A stretch of 64,000 nucleotides of DNA from Alteromonas stellipolaris (lineage in GTDB: Bacteria; Pseudomonadota; Gammaproteobacteria; Enterobacterales; Alteromonadaceae), in the NCBI RefSeq assembly GCF_001562115.1, contig NZ_CP013926.1, positions 1,240,001-1,304,000 of the forward strand, in the 5' to 3' direction. A program made the position numbers and the translations under genes. The notes beneath the pieces were generated by a model. The model did not search any database, was not told the DNA's origin, and worked only from the letters and a program-made list of their open reading frames with translations. Of this stretch, positions 35,876-44,998 are shown in pieces (position 1 is the first letter of the stretch; the number at the start of each line of letters is the position of its first letter).

Positions 35876-37503
35876 GACACTGATTTCGTTTCTTCTTCGA
35901 TTTCAGCCAACAAGCTGCATGGCATAAAGCTATCAGAATTAGCTTCTTTAACGTGCAGCTTAAATCGCTCAGGAATATCATCACCCAACAGTGTTCCGGT
36001 TTTCACTAGCGGAAAGATTTCGTCGTACCGAGCGATACTTGCTTGATTGACACGTCTAAATATATGTGTGCGATTTAATTCCGTTGTACTCACATGCCCT
36101 GTTGAAGACAGCATATCCATTAATGCATGCAGTGTCTTTTTGTGAAAGCGATACACTCGCTCTGATTTATCTGTTACGTCTAGCCCTTTAGTAAGTTTTG
36201 GATCTTGCGTTGCCACGCCGGTTGGGCATTTATTAGTGTTACATGAAAGCGACTGCACACAGCCAAGCGCCAACATCATACCTCTTGCGCTATTACAAAT
36301 ATCCGCGCCTAAACTTAAGTTTTTAACCAATTGAAATGCAGAAATTATTTTTCCCGATGCAATGATTTTAATTTCTTTTCTTAAGTCGAAGCCAATTAAA
36401 CAGTCATCTACAAAAGCCAAGGCTTCTCTAAGCGGAAACCCAATTGAATTTGTATACTCTAATGGCGCAGCGCCTGTACCGCCCTCTCCTCCATCAACGG
36501 TGATAAAATCGGGTGTAATACCGGTTTCTACCATTGCTTTACACATGGCGATAAATTCACTTTTTCGGCCTAAAGCTAGTTTAATGCCAATGGGCTTACC
36601 ACCACTTAGATCGCGAAGCTTTTGTATATAATCGATCATCTCTAACGGCGTAGAGAAGGCGCTATGGCGTGGCGGAGAGTCTACCTGAGTACCTGGTTCT
36701 ACCCCTCTAATCTTAGCGATTTCCGGTGTGTTTTTATAAGCGGGTAATATACCGCCGTGGCCTGGTTTTGCGCCTTGGCTTAATTTTATTTCAATCATTT
36801 TAACTTGCGGCAAACAGGCTTTTTCTTTAAACAGATCGGCATCAAACTTTCCGTCTTTAGTTCGGCATCCAAAATAACCAGTACCAATTTGCCAAACAAT
36901 GTCGCCACCGTTTTCTTCATGGTAAGGTGTTAAACCTCCTTCTCCGGTATTGTGGAAAAAATTACCTTTTTTAGCGCCTTTGTTGAGCGCCAATATGGCA
37001 TTTTTAGACAGGCTGCCGAAGCTCATCGCACTAATATTAAGAATGCTTGCATGATATGGTTGCTTACAGTCTTTGCCACCAATCGTTACTCTTGGATCGT
37101 GGTTCATTTCATCAATATCACGGGCCGATAATGAGTGCCCTATCCATTCATAACCATCGTCGTAAGTATTTAATTGGGTGCCAAAAGGAATAGTTTCTCT
37201 GCTGTCTTTCGCTCGTTGGTACACAATAGAGCGAAACATACGGGAAATAGGCGTACCGCCAGTATCTGATTCTAAAACATACTGCTGTATAAAAGGCCGC
37301 AGTGATTCAACGGTCCAGCGAGTTCTGCCAATTAACGGGAAGTTTTTTAGGATCGCATGTTTATTCTGGACTGTATCGAAGATTGCTAAGACGAGTAACA
37401 ACACGGTTAATAATAGAAACCACCACGCGGGATGCCAGTAAAAGCCTACCAGTAAGTTAAAAATAAATAATGCCGTTAAGGTTCCTAAGATTTGATTTCG
37501 CAT
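35872..37503 (-). CDS. FMN-binding glutamate synthase family protein, membrane-anchored
   Basis: A 543-residue protein with two N-terminal membrane helices (about residues 5-45) and a domain like the FMN/3Fe-4S half of glutamate synthase. It has Met-Ser-Phe-Gly-Ser-Leu-Ser, Gly-Glu-Gly-Gly, Gln-Gly-Ala-Lys-Pro-Gly-His-Gly-Gly, Asp-Gly-Gly-Glu-Gly-Gly-Thr-Gly-Ala-Ala-Pro, and the cysteine cluster Cys-x5-Cys-x4-Cys (Ser-Cys-Asn-Thr-Asn-Lys-Cys). It lacks the glutaminase domain, so it is not a standard GltB. Its true substrate is unknown. GGAG precedes the ATG by 5 nt. Confidence 0.88.
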   Translation of the reverse strand: MRNQILGTLTALFIFNLLVGFYWHPAWWFLLLTVLLLVLAIFDTVQNKHAILKNFPLIGRTRWTVESLRPFIQQYVLESDTGGTPISRMFRSIVYQRAKDSRETIPFGTQLNTYDDGYEWIGHSLSARDIDEMNHDPRVTIGGKDCKQPYHASILNISAMSFGSLSKNAILALNKGAKKGNFFHNTGEGGLTPYHEENGGDIVWQIGTGYFGCRTKDGKFDADLFKEKACLPQVKMIEIKLSQGAKPGHGGILPAYKNTPEIAKIRGVEPGTQVDSPPRHSAFSTPLEMIDYIQKLRDLSGGKPIGIKLALGRKSEFIAMCKAMVETGITPDFITVDGGEGGTGAAPLEYTNSIGFPLREALAFVDDCLIGFDLRKEIKIIASGKIISAFQLVKNLSLGADICNSARGMMLALGCVQSLSCNTNKCPTGVATQDPKLTKGLDVTDKSERVYRFHKKTLHALMDMLSSTGHVSTTELNRTHIFRRVNQASIARYDEIFPLVKTGTLLGDDIPERFKLHVKEANSDSFMPCSLLAEIEEETKSVS

Positions 37504-37823
37504 AGCTACTCCATGTGTGATTATCAGTTTTTACTGTTCCAACACAATTTTGGGTTTTATTAGGCGGTACATTTACTTATTACTATATCTTTAATTAATA
37601 AAACCTACAGCGATATAAACGCAACATAATGGTATCTACCTTTTACCATTCGCTCATGTTCCATTACATGCTAATCTAAAGACTTCTATATACATCAGCG
37701 TGTTGAGCACTTTTAATGATCGCCGCTAACTTATGTAAAAATGTAAGGTAGGAATGTCATGGCTAAAACGGACTACAAACATTCCTATTTGTACTAACTA
37801 ATCGAAATGGTGAAAGGTAATTC
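37504..37823. other. Intergenic gap, no gene seen
   Basis: A 320-nt divergent gap between the glutamate-synthase-like gene and the Kef-type antiporter gene. No reading frame, tRNA-like fold or clear operator was found; promoters for both flanking genes are expected here. Confidence 0.5.
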
Positions 37824-39398
37824 ATGGAGTATGCATTTCTTCTGTTCGCATTTGTTTGCGGTTTAACGGTTAAACTTATTGGGATCCCCCCGTTAGTAGG
37901 TTACTTGGTCGCGGGCTTCTTACTAAATTTCTCAGGCTACACACTCACTGGTGATCTTACCAAGATAGCCAACTTGGGCATTACCATTATGTTGTTCACT
38001 ATCGGTTTAAAATTGAACGTTCGCGACTTAAGTAAACGTGAAGTGTGGGCCGGTAGTATTTCGCACACCCTTATTTGGGTGGGAATTGTTACTTGTGGTG
38101 TGTATGGCATAGCTGCCGTTGCCAGCCAATATATAGAAGGATTAACGTGGCAAAGCGCTACGCTGATTGCCTTTGCGTTAAGCTTCAGCAGTACGGTTTG
38201 TGTTATTAAGGTGCTAGAAGAAAGCGGTGAAAGTAAAACCCGTCATGGTCGCCTTGCCATTGGCATTTTGGTTATGCAAGACGTGTTTGCTGTTATATTT
38301 TTAGTGGCTGCCACAGGCAAACTGCCCTCGGTATGGGCACTTGGGCTACTGGCTCTTATTCCCGCTATGCCGCTTATTAACCGTGTTATCAATAAGTCAG
38401 GTCACGGAGAGTTACTACCCCTTACTGGATTTATTCTTGCGTTAGGTGGTTATCACTTATTCGAGCTAGTGAATATCAAAGGTGACTTGGGCGCACTGAT
38501 ATTTGGCATTATGTTAGCGCAACATGAAAAAGCCAGCGAACTTGCTAAGTCGTTACTCAGTTTTAAAGACTTATTCTTGATTGGCTTTTTCCTTACCATC
38601 GGGCTAACCGCACTTCCTGATTTCAATATGATTATTATTGCGTTGGTGTTCTGTTTATTTATCCCTATAAAGGCAGCATTATTCTTTGGCTTATTTACGT
38701 CGCTACGATTACGAGGCAGAACGTCTTATTTAAGCAGCCTTGTACTGTCTAATTTCAGTGAATTTGGTCTTATTGTCGGCGCGCTTGCCGTATCGCTGGG
38801 TTTACTGGCTGAAAGCTGGTTGGTAGTCATTGCGCTTTCACTGTCTGTCTCGTTCGTTATTACCAGTGTGTTGTACCGCACCTCGCATTCTCAGTATCAC
38901 AAATATAAAGACACCATTAAACGTTACGAAAAGAACCGTCGTCTTAAAGAAGACATTTACCCTACTTTGCACAAAGCAGAATTTTTAGTGCTGGGAATGG
39001 GACGTGTTGGGCAAGGTGCGTTTAATGCGCTGTCTAAACTTGCTGATGTAAGCGTATGGGGTATGGACGCCGACAGAGTGAAAGTAAAACAACTTGCCAG
39101 TGAAGGATTAAATGTTATTTGCGGCGACGGTGAAGATGTTGATTTATGGGACAACCTTGAAATTAAAAACGTTCATTTAATTCTGTTAGCCCTACCTTCT
39201 ATACAAGATGCAATCAATATTACTCGCCAATTAAGAAACGCGGGTTACACCGGTAAAGTAGCGGCAATCGCCCGGTATGAAGATGAAGTGAATTATTTAT
39301 TAGAACAAGGCGTAGATAAAGTATTTAACTTTTTCACCGAAGCGGGTTTAGGTTTTGCCGAAGAAAGTTTAGCCTATGCAAATACGCAACAAGAGTAG
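37824..39398 (+). CDS. Kef-type cation/proton antiporter with TrkA-N domain
   Basis: A 524-residue CPA2-family protein. About 11 membrane helices fill residues 1-350, with the early Gly-Ile-Pro-Pro-Leu-Val-Gly-Tyr-Leu segment and Met-Gln-Asp-Val-Phe-Ala. A cytoplasmic RCK/TrkA-N domain follows from about residue 390 (Val-Leu-Gly-Met-Gly-Arg-Val-Gly-Gln-Gly), a Rossmann fold that senses NAD(H) or glutathione adducts. It probably exports K+ or Na+ in exchange for H+. It resembles YbaL/KefB but is shorter. AAAGG precedes the ATG. Confidence 0.85.
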   Translation: MEYAFLLFAFVCGLTVKLIGIPPLVGYLVAGFLLNFSGYTLTGDLTKIANLGITIMLFTIGLKLNVRDLSKREVWAGSISHTLIWVGIVTCGVYGIAAVASQYIEGLTWQSATLIAFALSFSSTVCVIKVLEESGESKTRHGRLAIGILVMQDVFAVIFLVAATGKLPSVWALGLLALIPAMPLINRVINKSGHGELLPLTGFILALGGYHLFELVNIKGDLGALIFGIMLAQHEKASELAKSLLSFKDLFLIGFFLTIGLTALPDFNMIIIALVFCLFIPIKAALFFGLFTSLRLRGRTSYLSSLVLSNFSEFGLIVGALAVSLGLLAESWLVVIALSLSVSFVITSVLYRTSHSQYHKYKDTIKRYEKNRRLKEDIYPTLHKAEFLVLGMGRVGQGAFNALSKLADVSVWGMDADRVKVKQLASEGLNVICGDGEDVDLWDNLEIKNVHLILLALPSIQDAINITRQLRNAGYTGKVAAIARYEDEVNYLLEQGVDKVFNFFTEAGLGFAEESLAYANTQQE

Positions 39399-39475
39399 CT
39401 GGCTATTCTTAATGCAAACAAAGGATGAAGTGATAACCATTTCCATTTGTATGCCATTGTTTTTAAAGTAATTTT

Positions 39476-39504
39476 TTGACATTTTTGCGTTTCCGTTCTA
39501 CACT
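39476..39504 (+). promoter_or_regulatory. Sigma-70 promoter of the bacterioferritin operon
   Basis: TTGACA at 39476-39481 and TACACT at 39499-39504 with a 17-nt spacer, 30 nt before the ATG. This is the clearest housekeeping promoter in the window. Confidence 0.7.
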
Positions 39505-39534
39505 AGCTTCATATTCTTAATTAAGGTTCTTACT

Positions 39535-40011
39535 ATGCAAGGTGACAAACAAGTCGTCGCAAAGCTGAATGATGTACTCACTAGTGAGTTAACGTCTATA
39601 AATCAGTACTTTCTGCATGCACGTATGTTCAAAAATTGGGGCTTACAAGAGCTCAATGAAAAGAACTACAAAAAATCGATTAAAGACATGAAGCAAGCAG
39701 ATGAGTTGATTGAGCGCATTCTATTTTTAGAAGGGTTACCTAACCTTCAAGCGTTGGGCAAGCTTTACATTGGCGAAGATACTGAGGAAATGCTGAGCTG
39801 CGATGCCAGATTCCAAAAAGAACAGCTGCCACTGTTACGTGAAGCTATCGCACTATGCGAAGAAAAGCAGGATTACGTTACACGGGATATCCTCGAATCA
39901 ATTTTAGAGTATGAAGAAGATCATTTAGATTGGATTGAAACTCAAGAATATCAAATTGGCGCTATGGGTATTGAAAACTACCTTCAGGCGCAAGTAATGG
40001 GAGATGACTAA
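39535..40011 (+). CDS. bfr: Bacterioferritin, haem-binding subunit
   Basis: A 158-residue ferritin-like four-helix protein. Met52, the axial haem ligand of bacterioferritins, is present (Asp-Met-Lys-Gln-Ala-Asp). The ferroxidase site is degenerate: Glu18, Glu127 and His130 remain, but positions 51, 54 and 94 are Asp, Gln and Gln instead of Glu, His and Glu. It therefore probably acts as the haem subunit in a mixed 24-mer with the next gene, whose defects are complementary. The stop and next start share one base (TAATG). Confidence 0.92.
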   Translation: MQGDKQVVAKLNDVLTSELTSINQYFLHARMFKNWGLQELNEKNYKKSIKDMKQADELIERILFLEGLPNLQALGKLYIGEDTEEMLSCDARFQKEQLPLLREAIALCEEKQDYVTRDILESILEYEEDHLDWIETQEYQIGAMGIENYLQAQVMGDD

Positions 40012-40478
40012 TGAAAGGTAATCAAACCATCATTAAAGGTCTAAACGAGCTACTTTCATACGAATTAGCAGCGATGGATCAATACTTCATTCATTCACAA
40101 ATGTATTTGGATTGGGGTCTTACTAAGCTTTATGAGCGTATCGACCACGAATTTGACGATGAGCGTGGCCACGCCACTAAACTTATCGAGCGTATGCTGT
40201 TTTTAGAAGGCGTACCTGACATGGTCACACGAACTGGTTTTAAAGTAGGTTCAGATGTACCTGAAATGCTTGAAAGCGACCTTCGTGTTGAATATGAGGT
40301 AGATGCAAAACTTAAAGAAGTCATCGCGTTATGTGAGTCTGAAAAAGACTATGTAACACGTGATATCTTAGTAGTACTACTTGACGATACCGAGCGCGAC
40401 CATGCGCATTGGTTAGAACAACAACTTGGCCTAGTTAAACGCCTTGGTTTGTCTAACTATTTGCAATCTCAGATGTAA
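40011..40478 (+). CDS. bfr: Bacterioferritin, ferroxidase subunit
   Basis: A 155-residue bacterioferritin partner. The di-iron ligands Glu18, Glu51, His54 and Glu94 are all present, as is the Glu-x-x-His pair (residues 128 and 131 because of one inserted residue). Position 52 is Arg instead of the haem-binding Met. It should oxidise Fe(II) but not bind haem itself. The one-base overlap with the upstream bfr indicates coupled synthesis and a heteromeric iron-storage shell. Confidence 0.92.
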   Translation: MKGNQTIIKGLNELLSYELAAMDQYFIHSQMYLDWGLTKLYERIDHEFDDERGHATKLIERMLFLEGVPDMVTRTGFKVGSDVPEMLESDLRVEYEVDAKLKEVIALCESEKDYVTRDILVVLLDDTERDHAHWLEQQLGLVKRLGLSNYLQSQM

Positions 40479-40484
40479 TTCATA

Positions 40485-40964
40485 CTACATTCTCGTTTCG
40501 AAGTTCAGGTAGCTTGGTGCTGCCTGCCCTTCTATATTTAACCGCAATTGCCACCTCATTGCCGATTCGTTACAGCTTCCTAACATAAACCAGCCTGACC
40601 ACTCTCCATTGTTTTTATTTTCAAGTAATACGGGCACTTTTCCCATGTACATGTTTACGCCTTCAATCCAGGCACTTTCTATTTTTGTTCCGACAGGCAA
40701 ATCTAGAACTAAGGTAATAGAGGTTTCAGGTTCTACTTTCTGTGAAAATTCCGCATAGGCGTGTCTGCCGTGTATTAAAAATTCACAGTGCTCGTTGACA
40801 AATGTACAGCTCTCTCCTATTTCATTTAAGGAGCTTGAAGAAGGCGTAGCGGACATTTGGTATTGATGCACTGCAAATACACATACTGCAACGACAAAAA
40901 TGCAAAGGGGGGCAAGCCACTCTTGTGAATAAAATGATCTCTTTTTGTTACTGTTTTTTAGCAT
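40485..40964 (-). CDS. Hypothetical membrane-anchored protein next to the cbb3 operon
   Basis: A 159-residue protein with a basic N-terminus, one membrane helix (about residues 18-36) and a beta-rich periplasmic part with four cysteines. It is convergent with bfr and divergent from ccoN. The gap to ccoN holds a perfect FNR box that could serve both. A role in copper handling or cbb3 biogenesis is possible from position alone; no metal motif is visible. Confidence 0.7.
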   Translation of the reverse strand: MLKNSNKKRSFYSQEWLAPLCIFVVAVCVFAVHQYQMSATPSSSSLNEIGESCTFVNEHCEFLIHGRHAYAEFSQKVEPETSITLVLDLPVGTKIESAWIEGVNMYMGKVPVLLENKNNGEWSGWFMLGSCNESAMRWQLRLNIEGQAAPSYLNFETRM

Positions 40965-40989
40965 TTCTTAAATTTTGTATATTTCTTCA

Positions 40990-41003
40990 TTGATGGAGAT
41001 CAA
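40990..41003. promoter_or_regulatory. FNR box upstream of ccoNOQP
   Basis: TTGAT-GGAG-ATCAA is a perfect FNR/Anr site about 190 nt before ccoN and 26 nt before the start of the divergent hypothetical gene. The 5' leader of ccoN would be long. cbb3 operons are classic FNR/Anr targets. Confidence 0.8.
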
Positions 41004-41193
41004 GCTCAGGTAGTTTATGGTATCTTTTTGTAATTAAAAACCTTATCATCCGCGTACCAACTGGCTTGGAGACTATAATTATTACTCTTTCCGAGCTCGG
41101 TGTGAAGCGTTATTCCGTTGCTTTCGCATGTCTAGACCGTACTTGAACGGCTGTTGGAGACCATAGTTCATTTGAAGTGGAAGATTCATTAAA

Positions 41194-42627
41194 ATGAGTG
41201 AAATAAGCCAAGCACAACCTGACTACAATTATAAAGTAGTTAGGCAATTTACCATTATGACCATAGTCTGGGGTATCATTGGTATGGGCCTAGGGGTATT
41301 TATTGCCGCGCAATTATTTGCACCTATGCTTAACTTTGACACACCATGGCTAACATTCTCGCGTCTGCGTCCTTTGCATACCAATGCCGTTATTTTTGCC
41401 TTCGGCGGCTGTGCTTTGTTCGCGACGTCATACTACATCGTTCAGCGTACCTCACAGGTTAGACTGTTCAGTGACAAACTTGCTGCATTTACGTTTTGGG
41501 GCTGGCAAGCCGTTATCGTATTAGCGGTAGTTTCTCTACCTTTAGGTTTAACCAGCTCGAAAGAATACGCTGAACTAGAATGGCCAATCGACATACTGAT
41601 TACGCTGGTCTGGCTCGCTTATATCATTAACTTCTTCGGAACCCTAGTTATCCGAAAAGTGTCGCATATTTATGTTGCGAACTGGTTCTTAGGGGCGTTC
41701 ATGCTTACCGTTGCTGTATTGCACATTGGTAATAGCATGGCCATTCCGGTGTCTTTCACTAAGTCTTACTCATTGTATGCAGGCGCAGTAGACGCCATGA
41801 TGCAGTGGTGGTATGGCCATAACGCAGTAGGTTTCTTCCTAACTGCTGGCTTCTTAGGCATGATGTATTACTTCGTTCCTAAGCAAGCAGGTCGCCCAGT
41901 TTACTCGTACAGATTATCTATTGTTCACTTTTGGGCATTGATTTCATTGTACATTTGGGCTGGTCCTCACCACTTACATTATACTGCCCTACCCGATTGG
42001 ACACAGTCGCTAGGTATGGTGATGTCTATCATTCTATTTGTTCCTTCTTGGGGCGGAATGATAAACGGTATAATGACGCTATCTGGTGCATGGCATAAAT
42101 TGCGTACTGACCCTGTATTACGTTTCTTAATTGTTTCATTGTCTTTCTATGGTATGTCTACCTTTGAAGGCCCAATGATGGCAATTAAAACAGTTAACGC
42201 ATTGTCTCACTACACAGATTGGACTATCGGCCACGTACACTCAGGTGCACTAGGTTGGGTAGCCATGGTATCAATTGGTTCTATTTACCACTTAATACCT
42301 ATTCTGTTTGGTCAGCCAGCGATGTACAGCACACGTCTTGTTAATGTTCACTTTTGGTTAGCAACAATTGGTGTAGTGCTTTATATCGTAGCAATGTGGA
42401 TGTCAGGTGTTCTTCAAGGGCTAATGTGGCGTGCAGTAAATGCTGACGGTACATTAACGTATAGCTTTGTAGAATCGCTTGAAGCGTCTAAACCTTTCTA
42501 TGTGGTTCGTTTCATTGGTGGTTGTTTCGTGGTTACCGGCATGCTTATCATGGCTTATAACACATGGAAAACCGTTCGTGCCCCTAAAGGTAGTATCGCT
42601 GCTGATGTTACAACTCAGCCAGCGTAA
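41194..42627 (+). CDS. ccoN: cbb3-type cytochrome c oxidase subunit I
   Basis: Catalytic haem-copper subunit, 477 residues and about 12 membrane helices. It shows Leu-Arg-Pro-Leu-His-Thr-Asn-Ala (low-spin haem ligand), Trp-Trp-Tyr-Gly-His-Asn-Ala-Val (CuB ligand with cross-linked Tyr later), Gly-Pro-His-His-Leu-His-Tyr, and [10 protein letters not shown]. The enzyme reduces O2 at very low concentration and pumps protons. First gene of ccoNOQP; FNR control is predicted from the upstream box. Confidence 0.97.
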   Translation: MSEISQAQPDYNYKVVRQFTIMTIVWGIIGMGLGVFIAAQLFAPMLNFDTPWLTFSRLRPLHTNAVIFAFGGCALFATSYYIVQRTSQVRLFSDKLAAFTFWGWQAVIVLAVVSLPLGLTSSKEYAELEWPIDILITLVWLAYIINFFGTLVIRKVSHIYVANWFLGAFMLTVAVLHIGNSMAIPVSFTKSYSLYAGAVDAMMQWWYGHNAVGFFLTAGFLGMMYYFVPKQAGRPVYSYRLSIVHFWALISLYIWAGPHHLHYTALPDWTQSLGMVMSIILFVPSWGGMINGIMTLSGAWHKLRTDPVLRFLIVSLSFYGMSTFEGPMMAIKTVNALSHYTDWTIGHVHSGALGWVAMVSIGSIYHLIPILFGQPAMYSTRLVNVHFWLATIGVVLYIVAMWMSGVLQGLMWRAVNADGTLTYSFVESLEASKPFYVVRFIGGCFVVTGMLIMAYNTWKTVRAPKGSIAADVTTQPA

Positions 42628-42642
42628 TAAGGAGACGACATA

Positions 42643-43248
42643 ATGAAAAACCCACATGAGTTAATTGAAAAAAATGTCGGCCTGTTAACCGTGCTAATCC
42701 TTGTTGCGATTAGCTTCGGTGCCATGGTTCAAATTACGCCGCTGATGTTTCAGCAGCAGACAATGGAACCGGTAACAGGCTTACGCCCTTATACAGCATT
42801 AGAATTAGAAGGCCGTGATATCTATATCCGTGAAGGATGTGTTGGTTGTCATAGTCAAATGATTCGTCCGTTCCGTGCCGAAACAGAACGTTACGGCCAC
42901 TACAGTGTTGCTGGTGAGTCAGTATGGGAACACCCTTTCCTTTGGGGTTCTAAGCGTACTGGTCCTGACCTAGCACGTGTTGGTGGGCGTTACAGTGATG
43001 AATGGCATCGTGTTCACCTGCTTAATCCGCGTAACGTGGTACCTGAGTCGAACATGCCTGGTTTCCCATGGCTTGCAGAAAACAAACTTGACGGTAAGTT
43101 AACCGCCAAGAAGATGGAAGTTTTCCAAGGCTTTGGCGTACCGTATACCGACGAAGATGTCGCGGGAGCACAAGCGGCAGTACAGGGTAAATCTGAAATG
43201 GAAGCCCTTATTGCATATTTACAATCTCTTGGCACACATTTGAAATAA
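42643..43248 (+). CDS. ccoO: cbb3-type cytochrome c oxidase subunit II
   Basis: Membrane-anchored mono-haem cytochrome c, 201 residues. One N-terminal helix precedes Cys66-Val-Gly-Cys69-His70. The Ser-Asn-Met-Pro-Gly-Phe-Pro-Trp segment supplies the likely Met ligand. AGGAG lies about 8 nt before the ATG. It passes electrons to CcoN. Confidence 0.97.
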   Translation: MKNPHELIEKNVGLLTVLILVAISFGAMVQITPLMFQQQTMEPVTGLRPYTALELEGRDIYIREGCVGCHSQMIRPFRAETERYGHYSVAGESVWEHPFLWGSKRTGPDLARVGGRYSDEWHRVHLLNPRNVVPESNMPGFPWLAENKLDGKLTAKKMEVFQGFGVPYTDEDVAGAQAAVQGKSEMEALIAYLQSLGTHLK

Positions 43249-43249
43249 T

Positions 43250-43411
43250 ATGGATCAAGGAATAGTAGGTAGCATTTTTACTGTCATCGTCTTTGTTAGT
43301 TTCATTGGCATAGTTTGGTGGGCTTTTAGTAGCCGCAACAAGCAAAAGTTTGATGAAGCGGCGAATTTGCCTTTCGCAGACGAAGACAAAGAAAAATCAA
43401 AAGAAGATTAG
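43250..43411 (+). CDS. ccoQ: cbb3-type oxidase small subunit
   Basis: A 53-residue single-helix protein starting two bases after the ccoO stop. It has one membrane segment (about residues 5-26, Phe-Ile-Gly-Ile-Val-Trp-Trp-Ala-Phe) followed by a charged tail (Pro-Phe-Ala-Asp-Glu-Asp). This is the CcoQ/FixQ layout; it stabilises the oxidase complex. Confidence 0.93.
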   Translation: MDQGIVGSIFTVIVFVSFIGIVWWAFSSRNKQKFDEAANLPFADEDKEKSKED

Positions 43412-43427
43412 CAGGAGTCTCGAACTT

Positions 43428-44381
43428 ATGAGTATGTTTTGGACAATTTGGATTTCAGTGATAACCCTAGGGTTAATCATTGGTTGCTATTTCCTTCTGC
43501 GCTGGTGTTTGTCCAATCAAACAGGCGTGCCAGAGGGAGAATCAATGGGGCATGAATTTGACGGCATCGAGGAGTTGAATAACAACCTTCCTCGCTGGTG
43601 GACAATCATGTTCTACATGACAATCATTTGGGGTTTTATCTATCTTGCCCTTTATCCTGGATTGGGTTCGTACGAAGGCTTATTTGGCTGGAAGAGCTCA
43701 AACCAAGGCATATTGACGCTTGAAGAATCGGCGCAAGCGCGTGTTGATGCAAAAGAGCAAGGCAAGTTTGTAGAATACGATCGTGAATTGGATTATGCGG
43801 CTGAAAAGTTCGACCCAATTTTTGAAGCGTATGCACAAATTCCTGTTGAGGAGCTAGCAAAAGACCCTGAAGCGAACAAAGTGGGACAGCGTTTGTTTAT
43901 GCAAAACTGCTCTCAGTGTCATGGTTCTGATGCTCGTGGCCAAAACGGCGGTTTCCCCAACCTCACTGATAACGATTGGTTATACGGTGGTTCGGGTGCA
44001 AAAATTGTTGAAACCTTAACATTAGGCCGTAAAGCCGCTATGCCTGCATGGATAGATGTCATGGGTGAGAAAGGCATCGAAGAAGTTGTTGAGTACGCAT
44101 TAAGCCTAAGCGGGCGTGATGTTGACCAGCAACTTGCTGATGCAGGTAAAGTTCGCTTTGCTGCATGTGCTGCTTGTCATGGTATGGACGGTAAAGGTAA
44201 CCAAGCACTTGGTGCGCCTAACCTGACTGACAACATTTGGTTATATGGCGGAAGCCATCGTGCGGTTACTGAAACGTTAACCTACGGCCGAAATGGTGTT
44301 ATGCCTTCATTCAAGAAAACTTTGGGTGATGACAAAATCCACGTTGTTGCATCGTACGTTTATAGTCTTTCTAACGACTAA
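43428..44381 (+). CDS. ccoP: cbb3-type cytochrome c oxidase subunit III (di-haem)
   Basis: The ATG at 43428, with AGGAG 10 nt upstream, gives 317 residues; an in-frame start at 43350 would overlap ccoQ and is rejected. Two N-terminal helices are followed by two cytochrome c domains with Cys161-Ser-Gln-Cys164-His165 and Cys247-Ala-Ala-Cys250-His251. It receives electrons from soluble cytochromes. The operon ends at a terminator. Confidence 0.96.
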   Translation: MSMFWTIWISVITLGLIIGCYFLLRWCLSNQTGVPEGESMGHEFDGIEELNNNLPRWWTIMFYMTIIWGFIYLALYPGLGSYEGLFGWKSSNQGILTLEESAQARVDAKEQGKFVEYDRELDYAAEKFDPIFEAYAQIPVEELAKDPEANKVGQRLFMQNCSQCHGSDARGQNGGFPNLTDNDWLYGGSGAKIVETLTLGRKAAMPAWIDVMGEKGIEEVVEYALSLSGRDVDQQLADAGKVRFAACAACHGMDGKGNQALGAPNLTDNIWLYGGSHRAVTETLTYGRNGVMPSFKKTLGDDKIHVVASYVYSLSND

Positions 44382-44406
44382 ATTCGTATAACCAACAATA
44401 ATGCTA

Positions 44407-44435
44407 AAAAGCCTCGTTATCACGGGGCTTTTTTT
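44407..44435 (+). terminator. Rho-independent terminator after ccoP
   Basis: AAAAGCCTCG and CGGGGCTTTT pair over 10 bp with one U-G pair, loop TTATCA, then T residues. It separates the structural ccoNOQP genes from the assembly genes. Confidence 0.85.
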
Positions 44436-44518
44436 ATGAGAAAATAACCTTATTCAACTGGATGCCATATCTTTCCTATCGCGCCGGTTTTCCTGTAGTA
44501 AACGAGTTGAAATAATTA

Positions 44519-44998
44519 ATGAATACACCTTGGTATAAACAATTCTGGCCCTGGTTCCTTATTGCCGTTCCCTTAATTACATTAGTAATGGGTGGCGTGT
44601 TATTGAAACTGGCTATTTCAACTGAAGATAGCTTAGTGGTAGACGATTACTACAAAGAAGGTAAAGCCATCAATGCACGGCTAGATAAAGAAGCCATCGC
44701 AAAACGCAAAAATATTACAACAGACTTAACCATTACCGATGGCAGTATCTCTGTAAAGTTTCATTCTGGTATTCCAGCAGAAGGAAACGCTCTTAAACTG
44801 AATTTTTACCATGTAACCATGGAAGAACGTGATGCGAGTGTATTATTAAGTCGTGATGCGAATGGTATTTACCGCGGCTTTGTTGAAAAAGACCTAACGG
44901 GTAAATGGCAGGTCTCGCTTTCTCCTGTTGATGATAGTTGGAAAGTACAAAATACGCTTCAACTTCCCTACTCTGGCGCCATCAAGTTTAACCCGTAA
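44519..44998 (+). CDS. fixH: cbb3 oxidase assembly protein FixH/CcoH type
   Basis: A 159-residue protein with one N-terminal membrane helix (about residues 12-33) and a periplasmic domain. The Asp-Asp-Tyr-Tyr-Lys-Glu-Gly-Lys-Ala-Ile segment is the FixH signature. It assists maturation of the oxidase, together with the copper ATPase encoded next. Its stop codon overlaps the ccoI start by one base (TAATG). Confidence 0.9.
   Translation: MNTPWYKQFWPWFLIAVPLITLVMGGVLLKLAISTEDSLVVDDYYKEGKAINARLDKEAIAKRKNITTDLTITDGSISVKFHSGIPAEGNALKLNFYHVTMEERDASVLLSRDANGIYRGFVEKDLTGKWQVSLSPVDDSWKVQNTLQLPYSGAIKFNP

Noticed and set aside
39535..40011. The first bacterioferritin as a degenerate pseudogene
   Set aside because: The frame is intact, the haem ligand is kept, and its losses are complementary to the second subunit, a known functional arrangement.
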